From the NCBI GenBank assembly GCA_014925825.1, contig JACGCK010000263.1:1-56285 (forward strand): a stretch of DNA of 56,285 bases. The letters are read 5' to 3'. This document shows, one piece after another, positions 1 to 10,847 of this stretch. Below the pieces are notes generated by a model. That model made no database searches. It saw only the letters and a program-made list of their open reading frames with translations, and was not told the origin of the DNA. Positions within the stretch are counted from its first letter, which is position 1, and every line of letters begins with the position of its first letter. The translations under genes and the position numbers were made by a program. This stretch comes from Pholiota molesta (Eukaryota > Basidiomycota > Agaricomycetes > Agaricales > Strophariaceae).

Positions 1-950
1 ATTTATTCTGATCAAATCATCGAAGATGCGTAACATTTATGAGATCCGAGAGCGATCCAGTAGGATGTACCATTGGTCGGCATTGACCACCGCGCAGGTA
101 GCCATGGAGCTTCCGTGGAATATCTTGGGGTCGACTCTCTTTTTCTTGTGTTGGTACTGGACAGTCGGCTTTGAAAGTTCTCGGGGAGGCTTCACATACC
201 TCATGTTTGGGGTTTGCTTCCCTATCTACTATACCACCATCGCGTTGGCTGTGGCGTCCATGAGCCCTACAGCTGAGATTGCTGGCCTGATGTTCTCTTT
301 CTTGTTCTCCTTTGTGCTAACATTGTAAGTTTTGTCGGATTTCTAAACCATCCACTAAATTGACGCCAAATCTTAGCGACGGTGTCTTGCAACCTTATCG
401 CGAACTAGGATGGTGGAAGTGGATGTATCATCTTTCCCCTTACACCTATCTCATCCAAGCTTTGCTGGGCCAAGGTATGAGGCCTACATTCGGTTGAGAA
501 AGGAATTAATGTCTCCATAGTTATCGGTCGTCAGAGCATCAATTGCGCCGAGAAAGAACTCGTTACCTTGGAGCCTCCCTCTGGTCAGACCTGCGGTGGA
601 TATATGGCTCAGTATATCACAAACAGAGGAGGTTATCTTACGAACTCGGATGCAACATCACATTGTCGTTTCTGTTCCAGCAGGACGACAGACCAGTGGA
701 TGGGGCCCATCATTCAACATTTTCTACGATCATCACTGGCGCGATTTTGGGTTTTTTCTGCGCGTACATTATATTCAATGTGAGTTATCTTCGTATTATT
801 CACTTGATTGCCATTTTTCATGGACGTTGGTGTTAGATCTGTGCGGTCTACCTGTTCACATATCTCGTTCGAGTGCGGTCACACAAGCACATCGCAATGG
901 TCTCGAAGAAGTTGACCGCTGTAGTAGGCAAACTAAAACATTCGAAATGA
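1..950 (+). CDS. PDR-type ABC transporter, C-terminal part (5' end outside window)
   Basis: C-terminal membrane half of a full-size fungal pleiotropic-drug-resistance ABC exporter in the plasma membrane. Exons read as 1-324, 377-474, 521-779 and 837-950, with donors gtaagt, gtatga and gtgagt. Visible are several hydrophobic ABC2-type membrane segments, the PDR hallmarks QPYRELGWWKWMYHLSPYTY and CRFCSSRTTDQWM, and a basic tail ending HSK. Exon 3 breaks frame twice: after TTDQWMG the conserved FNIFYDHHWRDFGFF reads +1 from a G run at 702-705, and FCAYIIFN reads +1 again after a T run at 752-757. One extra base in each homopolymer explains both. Since both flanks stay family-like, sequence error is more likely than decay. 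The nucleotide-binding domains lie outside the window. Family assignment is firm; the substrate is unknown. Confidence 0.92.
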
Positions 951-1368
951 TCCTCTTTTCGACCATTATGGTTTAATTCATCTTAAAAGACCTGTAATTT
1001 TTTTAGCATCCAGCGTCGCTTTTAATGCTCCATATATTAACTGTATCAACACTTGATATTCACAAATTAACACCATCCGCATTTACTTACGCATTCGGAC
1101 GAACAGTTTATAGGAGATTTGTAAATGAATTTAATTATGTGTGAAAGATTGCGTTTTTCAGACGAATGGAACACTCTAAATACAGGAAAGTTCATGCGAA
1201 TGCAGCTTGCGTCTCAGGCTGCTCGCCGGCATGGCCCAAACCGTAATTTTCACCCTTCACAAACGCCCGCGTACATTGAGCCATCGTTACAGATCTATCC
1301 CAAAAGAAGCACATCAGCGACCCATGCAAAAGAAGCTTCACAAAAACGAAAGCAGGACACAACAACAC
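951..1368. other. Convergent intergenic region, no gene seen
   Basis: Lies between the 3' ends of the ABC transporter (+) and NDUFS1 (-). Open frames here lack family features and splice support. Probably 3' untranslated sequence of both genes. Confidence 0.6.
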
Positions 1369-4141
1369 TCACGCTCTTGATATGGGGTCTGTTTGGTAGA
1401 AGTTCGCGATGGGTTTCCGGATGGGCGCGCCGACAGCTTTGGCGCCGGCCGTTTGGCTGGCGAGCGTTTTCAGACCGGCCAACGCGACGTCGATGGAGGT
1501 GGGCTCGGTAACATCATATCGGACCAATGTGGGTGAGATCTCCCACATCCGGTCGCGTAGCTCCAGGACATCGTCGTACGGCAGAGGCGCGCCGATGACT
1601 TCAGACAGAGCACTGTATCATGATACAGCAAAAAAAGAAAGACGAAGGTCAGCACGACGAAACCTCCATATGTATCAACATAAAAGGGCAGTTCCTTACC
1701 GAACAATCTTCCAATCTTCCCTCGCAGCACCAGGCGCGGACACCGCGGCGCGGCCCATCTGCGAGCGGCCCTCGGTGTTCACCCACGTCGTGCCCTTCTC
1801 TGTGTATGCGAGTGCAGGGAGACACACGTCCGCGAGCTGCGCGCCGAGGTCACCGTGGTGGCCCTGGTACACGACGAACGCGTCGCTGGGGATCGATTTG
1901 GGGTCGACCTCGTCCGCGTTCAGGAGGTAGACGAACTTGGGCTTCGTCTTCGCGGCGCGCGCCGAGGGCACAAAGCCGACGTCGTATGCTGCGGGACGGG
2001 AAGCCACCTAAAGGGTGCAATGCAATCGCATGTGCTCAGCGGAAGTATAGGAGGCAGAATAAACGAGTGCATACCCGTTGGAGGACGCTGAACCCGTTCC
2101 ATGAAGGGGTGACCAGCCTATCCTTGTTTTTCTCCACGAACTTGGCGAGATCGTTGTACATAGCCTTGCCATCGGGATGCTCAGCCAGCGCGCTTCCGAC
2201 AATGATCAGCGGGTGCTTCGCTTTCTTGAACTTCTCAGCAAAAGGCCCTTTGCCCGCAACGAAGTCACTGAGGGCCTTCGCCTGGTCACCGAGGTATTCG
2301 TATCCGTAAGCGGTATCCGCCCGTTCGCCGATGAGAGCAATCTCGACCGGGGTGTGTAGCCAGCTCTTGCGGATGCGCGAGTTCATGACGGCGGCTTCGT
2401 GGCGGGGGTTGGTGCCCACGAGCAGGATAGCGTCGGCCGTTTCCACACCAGGGATGGTGGCGTTGAACAGGTAGTTGGAGCGCACGTCGACGCCGTGAAT
2501 AGGGGGTTGGTTTCCTCCGGGTTGGTCAAGAGCGAGGTTATCCGAGCCGAGACGGTTGAAAAGATCCTTGAGCGCGACCATCGCCTCCGTGTCCGCGAGA
2601 TGGCCAGCAATGGCTTGAATTTCGTCGTCCTTGGCGCCAGACGCCGCGAGGCCTTCAGAAACGGCGGCAAGGGCGTCTTCCCAGGTGGCGGCCACGAACC
2701 GATCGCCCTGCTTCACCAGCGGCGTTGTCAGACGCTGGAACCGGAGGCCGTCGTACGCATAACGCGTCTTATCACTGATCCACTCCTCATTCACATCGTC
2801 GTTCGTCTTTGGCTGAATGCGCATGACCTGCACGCCCCGCGAGTCGATACGGATATTCGAGCCAACCGCGTCCATGACATCTATCGACTCTGTGTTCTTC
2901 AGCTCCCACGGCCGCGCATGGAAGGCGTACGGTTTGCTCGTCAGCGCGCCGACGGGGCACAAGTCGACGATGTTGCCCGACATCTCAGAGTCCATCGTCT
3001 TCTCCACATATGTGCCGATCTGCATGTCATTACCACGGCCGGTCGTTCCGAGCTCCTCGATCCCTGCGACTTCATTGGCGAACCGCACACAACGCGTGCA
3101 CTGAATGCAGCGGTTCATTGACGTCTTGACGAGCGGACCCATGTCCTTGTTCTCTACTGCACGCTTGCCCGTAATTTCGTGGAAACGCGTTCGATCGGAT
3201 CCGTAGCGCATAGATTGATCTTGCAAGTCGCATTCGCCACCTTGGTCGCAAATAGGACAGTCTAAGGGATGGTTGGCAAGCAGAAATTCCATGACACCTT
3301 CTCTGTAGCGATAAAAGTTGGGTCAATATGAGTATGCACAGATAGAACCAGAAGAGGTCAAGATATTTCGCCAGAGCGTTGTAATAAATTGCCAGAGATC
3401 GCGTGTAAATGTGACTAACATACCTTGCTTCATGTACCAGAGGTGTATTAGTGAATACTTTCGATCCAGGCATAGCAGGCATAGCACTTTGCCAGCGTTA
3501 TTAGCCAAGTAGACCACAATGCACAGTTCAAGTTGACATACCATGAGGCAACAGGTTTTGGAGAGCGTTCGACTTCTACTAAACACATTCTGTTAAGAAG
3601 ACATTGAGCTATAAAACAGCGCTTTAGTTCTGGTAAGTGTGCTCACCGACAGTTACCAGCGATAGCTAGCCTAAGAACGCAGCCGCAACAGTTCATTAAC
3701 ATATTGTAGAACATGTATCACAGGGGAAGCTGACCTATCATGATAACAGAATCTGTTTATAATATTAGCATCAAGTGTAAGATAGGTCGAACAGATGACG
3801 CACCTAGGTATTGTTGCGCCAGCAGCTTCGCAAGCCTGAATCAACGCAGAACCTGTTCAAAGACACGTCGATATGGCACAGCGGTCGTGACGAATCCAAC
3901 CGAACGCACCCTGGGGAACAGTCACTTCCTTCCCGTCCACCGTTAGGGTAATGTCCGCTGCTCGACTGGAAGTTGATGACAGAGACCTGCGAGCTAGATG
4001 TTGAATATATAGTCAACCCTCCAGCATGCTGTCCAATTTCCGGAGACACGAACAGTTCTGAGGACCATGCGTGGAACAGACAACCTTCCCGAGTAATCCC
4101 GTCGATGTGGGTCGCGACACGGTGGATACGAGGCGCAACAT
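1369..4141 (-). CDS. NDUFS1: NADH:ubiquinone oxidoreductase 75/78-kDa subunit (complex I)
   Basis: Iron-sulfur subunit of the complex I electron-input module in the mitochondrial matrix. Exons in coding order: a presequence starting MLRLVSTVSRP (ATG 4141), then the [2Fe-2S] ferredoxin domain with [20 protein letters not shown] spread over very short exons (3735-3752 and 3647-3670), CAMPAMPGSKV, a large exon at 2075-3302, then 1700-2007 and 1369-1612. The large exon carries CPICDQGGECDLQDQ (4Fe-4S), RCIQCTRCVRFANEVAG and CPVGALTSKPYAF, followed by the molybdopterin-oxidoreductase-like region. The C-terminus is DPISRA. The join between presequence and ferredoxin domain near 4000 is the one unsure splice, because the in-frame solution needs an intron of about 24 nt. 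No frame break was found. Start context gctgccATG is good. Confidence 0.95.
3647..3752 (-). other. Two NDUFS1 microexons (18 and 24 nt) and their short intron
   Basis: The exon at 3735-3752 encodes essentially FCYHD plus part of an Arg codon. The exon at 3647-3670 encodes LAIAGNC plus parts of two codons. Both have GT..AG flanks (acceptors aaacag and ttcttag, donors gtcagc and gtgagc) and keep frame exactly through the [2Fe-2S] cysteine loop. Confidence 0.8.
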
Positions 4142-4606
4142 GGCAGCACCGCAAATGAGTTGTATCAGAGGATATCAGGGGCGGCAAGCCCGCAGAGTCG
4201 TGGAAGGGGATGAATAAAAAGAAAAGAGATGCCGCTCACTGTCTCGCTCAGCGACCAACCACGTCGTTCCAATTTCCCACCTTTCCCCCGTTTTCACGCG
4301 GAGTTTCAATCTACATCATCCTTACTCATGTCTCAACTCGGAGCTAGTACGCCTCTCTCTCTCTGGCAAACCTGCGTCTTGGACCCCCGCATTGAATGAA
4401 CGTATGCAGATCTTCAGAAATTGGAACGTATATACTCCGACATGATTCTGGCACCGCGTTCGCTTCTCTAGGGAAACGGATTCAGGATCTCGATCTGTGC
4501 TCTTGCTTTTTTTCGAAATTCTCAGGATGCCAGGGACTCTTTTTTTGGTTTCTCCGATATTGCCCATTGACAAGGTCGCATTTCAAAAAGGTCTCGCATT
4601 CGAATC
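4142..4606. other. NDUFS1 upstream region, no gene seen
   Basis: Region between the NDUFS1 start and the 3' end of the MFS remnant, both on the minus strand. It must hold the NDUFS1 promoter. No discrete promoter element could be assigned by eye. Confidence 0.5.
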
Positions 4607-5769
4607 CTATAATGCTGCAGCAGCTTTAGAGACCGTAATCTTTCCTCTGCCTATGATCAAAGCAGCCAAGCTTGCCACTTCGCATCCTGCAACTGCGATC
4701 AAGAACATATGATCAATTGCTGCAGAATAAGCATCCTTGACGAGCATCTTCTCCGTCGCAGGCAAACCAGAAATGGCTTCGACGTTGGACAACACCGCAT
4801 TCTTCACGTTTGTAGATATGTCGGAGCGTGGATTCCGAGCTGGATCCTTAGCTGGGAGGAGAAGATACCTCCGGCAATTCTGTCCGACTCGGTCATTAGC
4901 CTTGCTCAAAGGGGAATAGAAGTAAAAGTCATACGATAGGCCTATGGCGGCGCCCGCGATTTGCATGAACGTCACCAGAGATGTGGCTTGGGGAACGAGT
5001 GCCTCATTATCTGCATATTCAGCTTGCGCGATTATAACCTGGAAATATGTTTGCGCATTCGACTTAGTAGAGCTGGCATAACGACGCTCACAGCATTTTG
5101 TAGGACCGCGCCTAATCCCGCTCCTGCCAATATCTGAAACCCTATCAGTTTTCCGATGCTCGTATCCAATGTAATGGTGTACATCAGGCCGAAACCGGCC
5201 CCTGCAATCATTGGAGAAAAGAACATAAAAGGCCACGGATAGCTCGTTTTCTGGACTTATTAGTTCTGGGAATGCTGCGATATAACAAGGGGTCCAATCA
5301 CCGAAGACACTGCGAAGATCGCTCCAAAGAGACCAAAGAGGGCAGGTCGTTGCTGCATAGTGGTGATCTATGATACTCTATTGCATCAGATGTTTTACGT
5401 CTAAAATGAATGAAGTGAATTCACAGTACCCTTGCATTAATCGACATAATAGAAACCCACATCCCTGCACCTCCTAGTCCGGCGATCGCACGTCCGAATA
5501 TCAAGAAATTTACGGAGGGTGCAACCGCGCACAGGAGGCTTCCCAGCTCAAATATCCCCACAGTTACAAGTAATACTGTTTTCGCTGGGGCGATTGTGAG
5601 CACCCGACCGAAGAAAAACATGAAGCTGGCCTGTTATAAACAGATAATCATGACTTTGGAGCGTGCGCCGGTACAATGTTAAGATTCATACCTGAGGGAG
5701 AAAGTAGGCGCCCGCAATCCAGGATATATCTTTTACGGCGTCAAAATGGGACGCGATGACAAATTTGTT
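4607..5769 (-). pseudogene. Decayed DHA2-type MFS multidrug transporter
   Basis: Six exon-like blocks of a 14-TM DHA2-family drug/H+ antiporter can be read: DISWIAGAYFLPQ (5692-5769), GRVLTIAPAK to GRAIAGLGGAGMWVSIMSI (5430-5630), QQRPALFGLFGAIFAVSSVI (5287-5367), FMFFSPMIAGAGFG to KLIGFQILAGAGLGAVLQN (5092-5250), QAEYADNEALVPQATSLVTF (from 5038), and the tail to the stop at 4607. Intact relatives have roughly 180-200 residues between VIGPL and the SPMIAG block; here only 36 nt separate them, so TM helices about 5-9 are deleted. The first helix and an initiator ATG are also missing. There is a -1 break near 4809-4811 before VKNAVLSNVEAI. The internal deletion cannot be a base-calling error, so this is a relic; the small frame break might be. 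Confidence 0.8.
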
Positions 5770-6256
5770 CTACATTTTTCAAGGTGTTAAAATAACTTGA
5801 AATAGTAGCTACAAGGTCCTGTACATGCCAGAAGCATTTTGTAGAAGCCAAAATTTGGCCGCCTCATGTCAAGCGCCTAATAAGTGGTCGATCTTGTAAG
5901 GCGCTGGTGATTGGTCTATTTTTAAACTCTGGCATATCCTCGCACAATGACAACGAGATGGGCCAATGTACATATCATATCCGTCGTCCCATGCATATAT
6001 CAAGCTACCGGGAGTATTCAAGCCATGCGTCATTTATAAATGTACACTATCGCCTGATGTGTATGGCAAGTTCATGGCTCGTGTTACATACATCATGTAT
6101 CAGCGCGACGAAAGTCTCGAACAAGTCGAGATTACAAAACAGTATTCTATACATAATAACCATTTATAATGCAGTACATATATCAAGGCTGTCCACTGAC
6201 TTCAAATATCGAAAGAGAAATAAATAAGCACAACAAGTTTGATGCAATTGACAAAA
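5770..6256. other. AT-rich intergenic region, no gene seen
   Basis: I looked for the missing 5' exon of the MFS remnant here and did not find it. Only short frames without family motifs. Confidence 0.5.
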
Positions 6257-6976
6257 CTAATCTTGACGAGGCGACCCATGATGCTTGGGTTGACCACCTT
6301 GCGACAACAGAATGACTTCCTCCGATAAGAAATTCGATATCAGTGTATGAACGAGAGACGAGGGCGAGGTGCTGTAATCCAGTTGTGGGTCATCAACTTG
6401 GTGACCTCGCGTCGAAAACGGCAAAGCTTTCGCTTGATCAACTTCGAGCAGTGCGTCAGCGAGGCGCACGCTTGTTTTTGCAGAACAATCACTCACCTTA
6501 AGCTTTCGACGCCAAACTACGATGTGTTCATTTGGAGTATCGAAGCGCACCCTCATGGACTCGTATCCATATGGCTCAGAGTAAATCGTCCCCTTGTTTA
6601 CGTTTGCCACATGAGTTGACCGGCTGAATTTCTTATACCTGTCGGATTGGAAGTCTGTTGTAAACTGGGGAACAGAAGAGAAAGCACGATCGAAGATCTA
6701 AGAAATATGCAGTGTTATAAGTTGTCTCGGACTGAGAAGGATTGAAGTACTGACGGGAGACCAAGGCTTCACTTGGGACAATGAGCCAGGAGGCGACGAC
6801 AAGACTGAAGCTGGTAGAGGATAATATATTCCCCGTCTACCATCTATGTCTTCGTCATCCAGATACTATCCACCAAAGAAACGATCAACATCGGTCGCGA
6901 TTCTTGGTTGATCTTACAATAGCCGTACCTCGTTGGCGTATATGTAACTGGCTGGTCCACTATATGGATGACTCAT
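6257..6976 (-). CDS. Hypothetical protein, small multi-exon gene
   Basis: Not recognised. A plausible chain on the minus strand starts at ATG 6976 (MSHPYSGPASYIYANE, donor gtacgg). It continues through a short Ser/Pro-rich piece (donor gtcagt) into an exon reading IFDRAFSSVPQF... RYKKFSRSTHVANVNKG, VRFDTPNEHIVVWRRKLK, then donor gtgagt and a last exon ending HHGSPRQD with stop at 6257. Acceptors catttcttag and ctctaccag fit. No membrane segment, signal peptide or known domain was seen. The middle exons and the start are uncertain. Coding look and splice signals are the only evidence. Confidence 0.35.
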
Positions 6977-8275
6977 TTGAATGCGATGTTTGCAGGAATT
7001 GAAAGATGATGGTCGATTTCCGGTTCCCAGCAGCGGAAAGAGAGTATAAGACCAAGAATCAGATGGGTAGATGTGTCGACAAAGATTTCGAACAAGGTCG
7101 AAGAATCCCGAGAAAAAGAGTCCAAAGAAACAGGGCAATTCGAAGTAGAGGCTTAAACAATGAACATAGGGATTGGTGGGACTTGCCACGACGAAGATGC
7201 ACGAGTTACGCTGCAAGAAATGAAGCTGTGAGGACAGATGTAGTGGACGGACGCTAGAATGAGGCCCTGCGAAATCACCAGGCATTCGCAGACATCGAAA
7301 TCATATCGAAATAGCCCGGCCTCAGGTCAAGACTTCGTCTAGATTCCCAGAGCATTCGCAGTTCTCATCAATCTATCAATAGCGCCTAGTATCCTGTACT
7401 CCAAGAATCCCACATGATTGCACCCAGAAGGATGATGTATCATTTGAGCACCTTCTTTTGTGACATTGCCGAGTCTGTTGATGGATATTCTCTGCACATT
7501 CATCATCAGGTGAATGCTGGTGCTTCGCAAGTGCTTCTTTCGCGTTTCATGGGAAGCGGAGAGAAGCAGAGATTCAGAATAGCCAATAAGTAGTAGTAGT
7601 AAAGGGCGAGAGTCGACATTTACCCTATCCCGTAGGAAGAAATGATATGAATATAGGCTGCCTGCAGGAAAGTATAGACCATATGAGAGCAAAATGTATC
7701 TCAATGAGCCCAAAATGAGCCTGCATCATGACTAGATTGTCGGTATGCGTTCCAGTCCCAGTCCGACGTCGCTTGCTGAATAACTTGAACTTTAAAAACC
7801 ATTCAAATTCATCAAAACGGACGTACTAGAAGTAGATCGTTGGTTGAAAACTGGGAAGTCGGGAGCCGCCAAGACAGATATCCGGATTCCTGATTCAATC
7901 CTCTTATGTATTGTCACATGTCGCAGATCACAGTGTATGCAAACCGAAGCGGTTATTAATCATGATGCAGTGATGTCAATGGGCGCTTAGCGCTTAGCAC
8001 TAGTCTCCCGTACATAGGCAGACTCCAGTGGAAAGCGATTGATGATTTAGATATTTGATCAATCAGTTGATGATAGTCCCAAAACTGCGTTGGTAATCAT
8101 GAAGGCTCAATTGGAAAATTGTATCGTTATATGCAAATTCAACGTTCATTGTTAAATATCAATTCTAATTAGCAAGAAAAAATCGTTTGATCGTCAATAA
8201 ATAACAGAAACAGATATCACCGCTCCGCCCCAAAAAATATCACTACACCAAGAGAGTGACAGCACCACAGAGCGC
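6977..8275. other. Intergenic region, one unrecognised open frame
   Basis: Contains an uninterrupted minus-strand frame at 7339-7713 that ends DRLMRTANALGI. It has no ATG at its beginning (its first in-frame ATG is internal), no partner exons and no family resemblance, so it is not called as a gene. The rest is AT-rich and without readable features. Confidence 0.4.
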
Positions 8276-9724
8276 TCAACATCCCTTTGGAGTCACCGGG
8301 GGGTTGAGGCCGCTGGGTGGCTGCAGAGCACCGTCATACACGGTGCATTTCTGCAACGCATGCGATCCCCATGCTTCGACAACCTTCGGCAAGACAGTAC
8401 GGCCGTTCACCACAAGCTTGGTGTTGGGAATCGGATATCTTCCGGATGGAGCGCTATTGAACGGTCCCGGGTACGAGACGTTGAGGAAGACCTGGTTCAA
8501 GTCTTTGACCGTGCGGATCACGTCATGAGTGTGCTTTGCGACGAGGCTGAAAACATTGGCGCCGACATCGTAGCGCCCAAGCGTGTGAAGACCCCAGTTG
8601 GCCTCAATGGTAGCGATTTCGGAATAATGGGTATAGAACGTGGCGTCCTTCGTCCCAACAAGCTCCTTTGGCACTGCAGTCCCGAGAAGGACGCTGTCGA
8701 CTCGGTTATGAGGATCGGTAGTTTCGTTCTCATCGAAGGCTGTGTTGAAGGGCACTTAGTTTGTGATCGTGAATAAAGATGGAGAGATGACTTGCTTAAG
8801 AGGATCAAGGTCTTTTCGGCGTTGAAGCGAGAGTCTTTCAACAAGGGAGTCAACCAATTTCTAGCCCAGGCTGAGGCAAAGGTGATGTTGGTATCGTGCC
8901 CATCGTTAGCTAGGATACGTATCAATTACTCGCAGATCCAAGGTATAGATTTGAATGATGCGCACTCATATTTGGTGTGATGAACATCCATTGAGGAAGG
9001 GCATCTTTAGCGAGATCCTGTTCGAACAGCGTAAAGTTCTTGATCTGGTTTGCACGTGAAGAGACGTTGGCGACCGAATCGAAGATAATCAACGGGCTAA
9101 ACAATGAATTAGCGATTGCTTCCATAAACCATACTTTCATAACGCACTTGTGTTTTCGAACGTAGTCATTGGCCCCGTTTGGAGCCTGCTGCTGGAAGCC
9201 TTGGAAGCCAGTCACCGGCATATGCTCCTGATATTCACCCCAGGAAATTCCTTTTTCCTCGAGAAGGTCGACCACTGAAGATATATTCGCAGGAACGCGG
9301 TTCAGATTGTCATTGTTCATTCCGAAGTAGTCTCCACCGACAGAGGATACGTAGTTGGGTTCCGAGGGGTGAGTTACAGCGAAATAGTTCGTAAATTGGA
9401 TTCCTTGCTTCGTCAGCTCCTCAAAATTCGCTATAAATTGAAATCGTGGTTAACAAATGTTTCTAAGCGTTTGTACTGAGCATCGTTGACTCACGATCTG
9501 CGGATGCTGAGGCGAAATTGATGTTTTCCAGCCATATCGTAACGAATCGATCAAAAACAACACCAGGGACTACCGGCCTTCTTCAACAGAGAGAAATTTA
9601 GCTGGGATGAATTCTGAAAGGTAAGAGCGAAAACGTACTTCTTGACCGGGCTCAGTTTGTGCTCAACGATGCTGGATTCAGCCCCGCAGATAAGAGCAAT
9701 GCAAATCAAGGAAGACAAGAGCAT
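8276..9724 (-). CDS. Secreted acid phosphatase (phosphoesterase family)
   Basis: Fungal extracellular phosphoesterase of the PhoA/phosphate-repressible acid phosphatase type, releasing phosphate from organic phosphates outside the cell. Starts at ATG 9724 with the signal peptide MLLSSLICIALICGAESS. A short exon follows with VVFDRFVTIWLENINF, then FAVTHPSEPNYVSSVGGDYF (the HPSxPNY..GGD signature), SWGEYQEHMP, KNFTLFEQDLAKDALPQWMF, ITPNMSAH and NDGHDTN. The last exon has the C-terminal PIPNTKLVVNGRTVLPKVVE and ends TPKGC at 8276. At least five introns with good GT..AG ends; no frame break seen. Several N-x-S/T sites are consistent with secretion. The family is clear; preferred substrate is not predictable. 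Confidence 0.92.
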
Positions 9725-10484
9725 TCCGAACGGCCGAATGTCTGTTTCTGCAAGATGTCACGTAAGCGACGACGAGCCTACGAGGGGTCGTTGAGGTCCA
9801 CCTATCGAGGTTTATATATCGAAGAAGTAGATGCGTAATATGGCCCCTTTGTTGGCGACGAACGTGCACTAGCTCAGCTAACCAGATCTAACCCTATTTG
9901 ATCTCGGCGAGAATGACGATTGAACGTGCTCCGAGGGATAAGTATGACCTCGCGGTCGCAGGTATCGATTCGAATAGTAACACCAAGGGCATACATAGTA
10001 AACGGATGTCAATGGGGATTCAAACCAGGTATGAATAGAACACCGTTTGCTTTGTGCGAGTCCACCAGGTGAATGCGGGCCGATCTTGACAGTGTACCAT
10101 GTGAAGCCATGTCACTAGGCACTGTTCGTTGAGTACTTTTTGGGTACTTTATCCAAGTAGTATTCAATGGAATGCTAGTAGAAGCACGGATTGGCAGTAT
10201 AGCCTCTCACGCGAATCGAACGTGTACTGTGTGGTTTATAAGATGGGTTGCTCACAAGTTGCTCAAATCATCTATTCAAACAAAGATTTTCGCACAAGAC
10301 AGATGATAGATAGGTATTGAATAATGAATGCACCGCGTATATAAAGCAGATGTGAAGGTTCGAAAAATCAGGATAGGTAAAGGTAAACTATCGACCCAAA
10401 TCTTCAAAAATAGATGACTACAAAAAGAAGAAGAAAAAAGTGGACATAGCCTATAATTAAAACTAGGTTAGGCCAAGTAACAAC
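9725..10484. other. Upstream region of the phosphatase and tRNA, no gene seen
   Basis: No convincing coding frame. It should contain the phosphatase promoter (transcribed leftwards) and the 5' flank of the tRNA gene. Confidence 0.5.
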
Positions 10485-10565
10485 GGGCACTTGGCACAGT
10501 GGTAGCGCGCTTGCTTCGCATTGGGTGATTGCATGAGGTCGTGAGTTCAATCCTCACAGTGTCCA
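10485..10565 (+). tRNA. tRNA-Ala (anticodon CGC) with a 9-nt intron
   Basis: Acceptor arm GGGCACT/AGTGTCC with discriminator A, including the G3:U70 wobble that specifies alanine. D arm GGC..GCG with the AGTGGTA loop. The anticodon arm CTTGC-TTCGCAT-GCATG is interrupted after position 37 by a short intron (about 10522-10530). T arm GTGAG-TTCAATC-CTCAC is perfect. The intron sits at the canonical 37/38 site. A U-U mismatch at 28/42 also occurs in the second tRNA-Ala of this window, so it is probably genuine. Confidence 0.93.
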
Positions 10566-10566
10566 C

Positions 10567-10574
10567 TTTTTTTT
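10567..10574 (+). terminator. RNA polymerase III terminator
   Basis: Run of eight T directly downstream of the tRNA-Ala 3' end, as expected for Pol III termination. Confidence 0.85.
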
Positions 10575-10847
10575 CCATCCATCAACTCCACAAACGTCTC
10601 CCGTGCGCACTCGGACTCCGTACACTACATTTTTGTCACACGTTCTTGCAACCTCATCATCACCGCCGTGCCACCATCACTACGTCGCCCATCCCCGACA
10701 CAGCATCGCCCTCAGGCTGCAGGCGCAAAACCGACGCCAGCCGCCGTCCGTTCACGCCACTAACCAGCCTAACATTTGGCAAGCTTGGAGTAAAATGTGG
10801 TATATATCTCGTGGTATAGTTCTTCAGACACAAAAGATATACTACTT

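Noticed and set aside
1125..1511. 128-codon plus-strand frame
   Set aside because: Overlaps the NDUFS1 3' exon on the other strand and has no family features.
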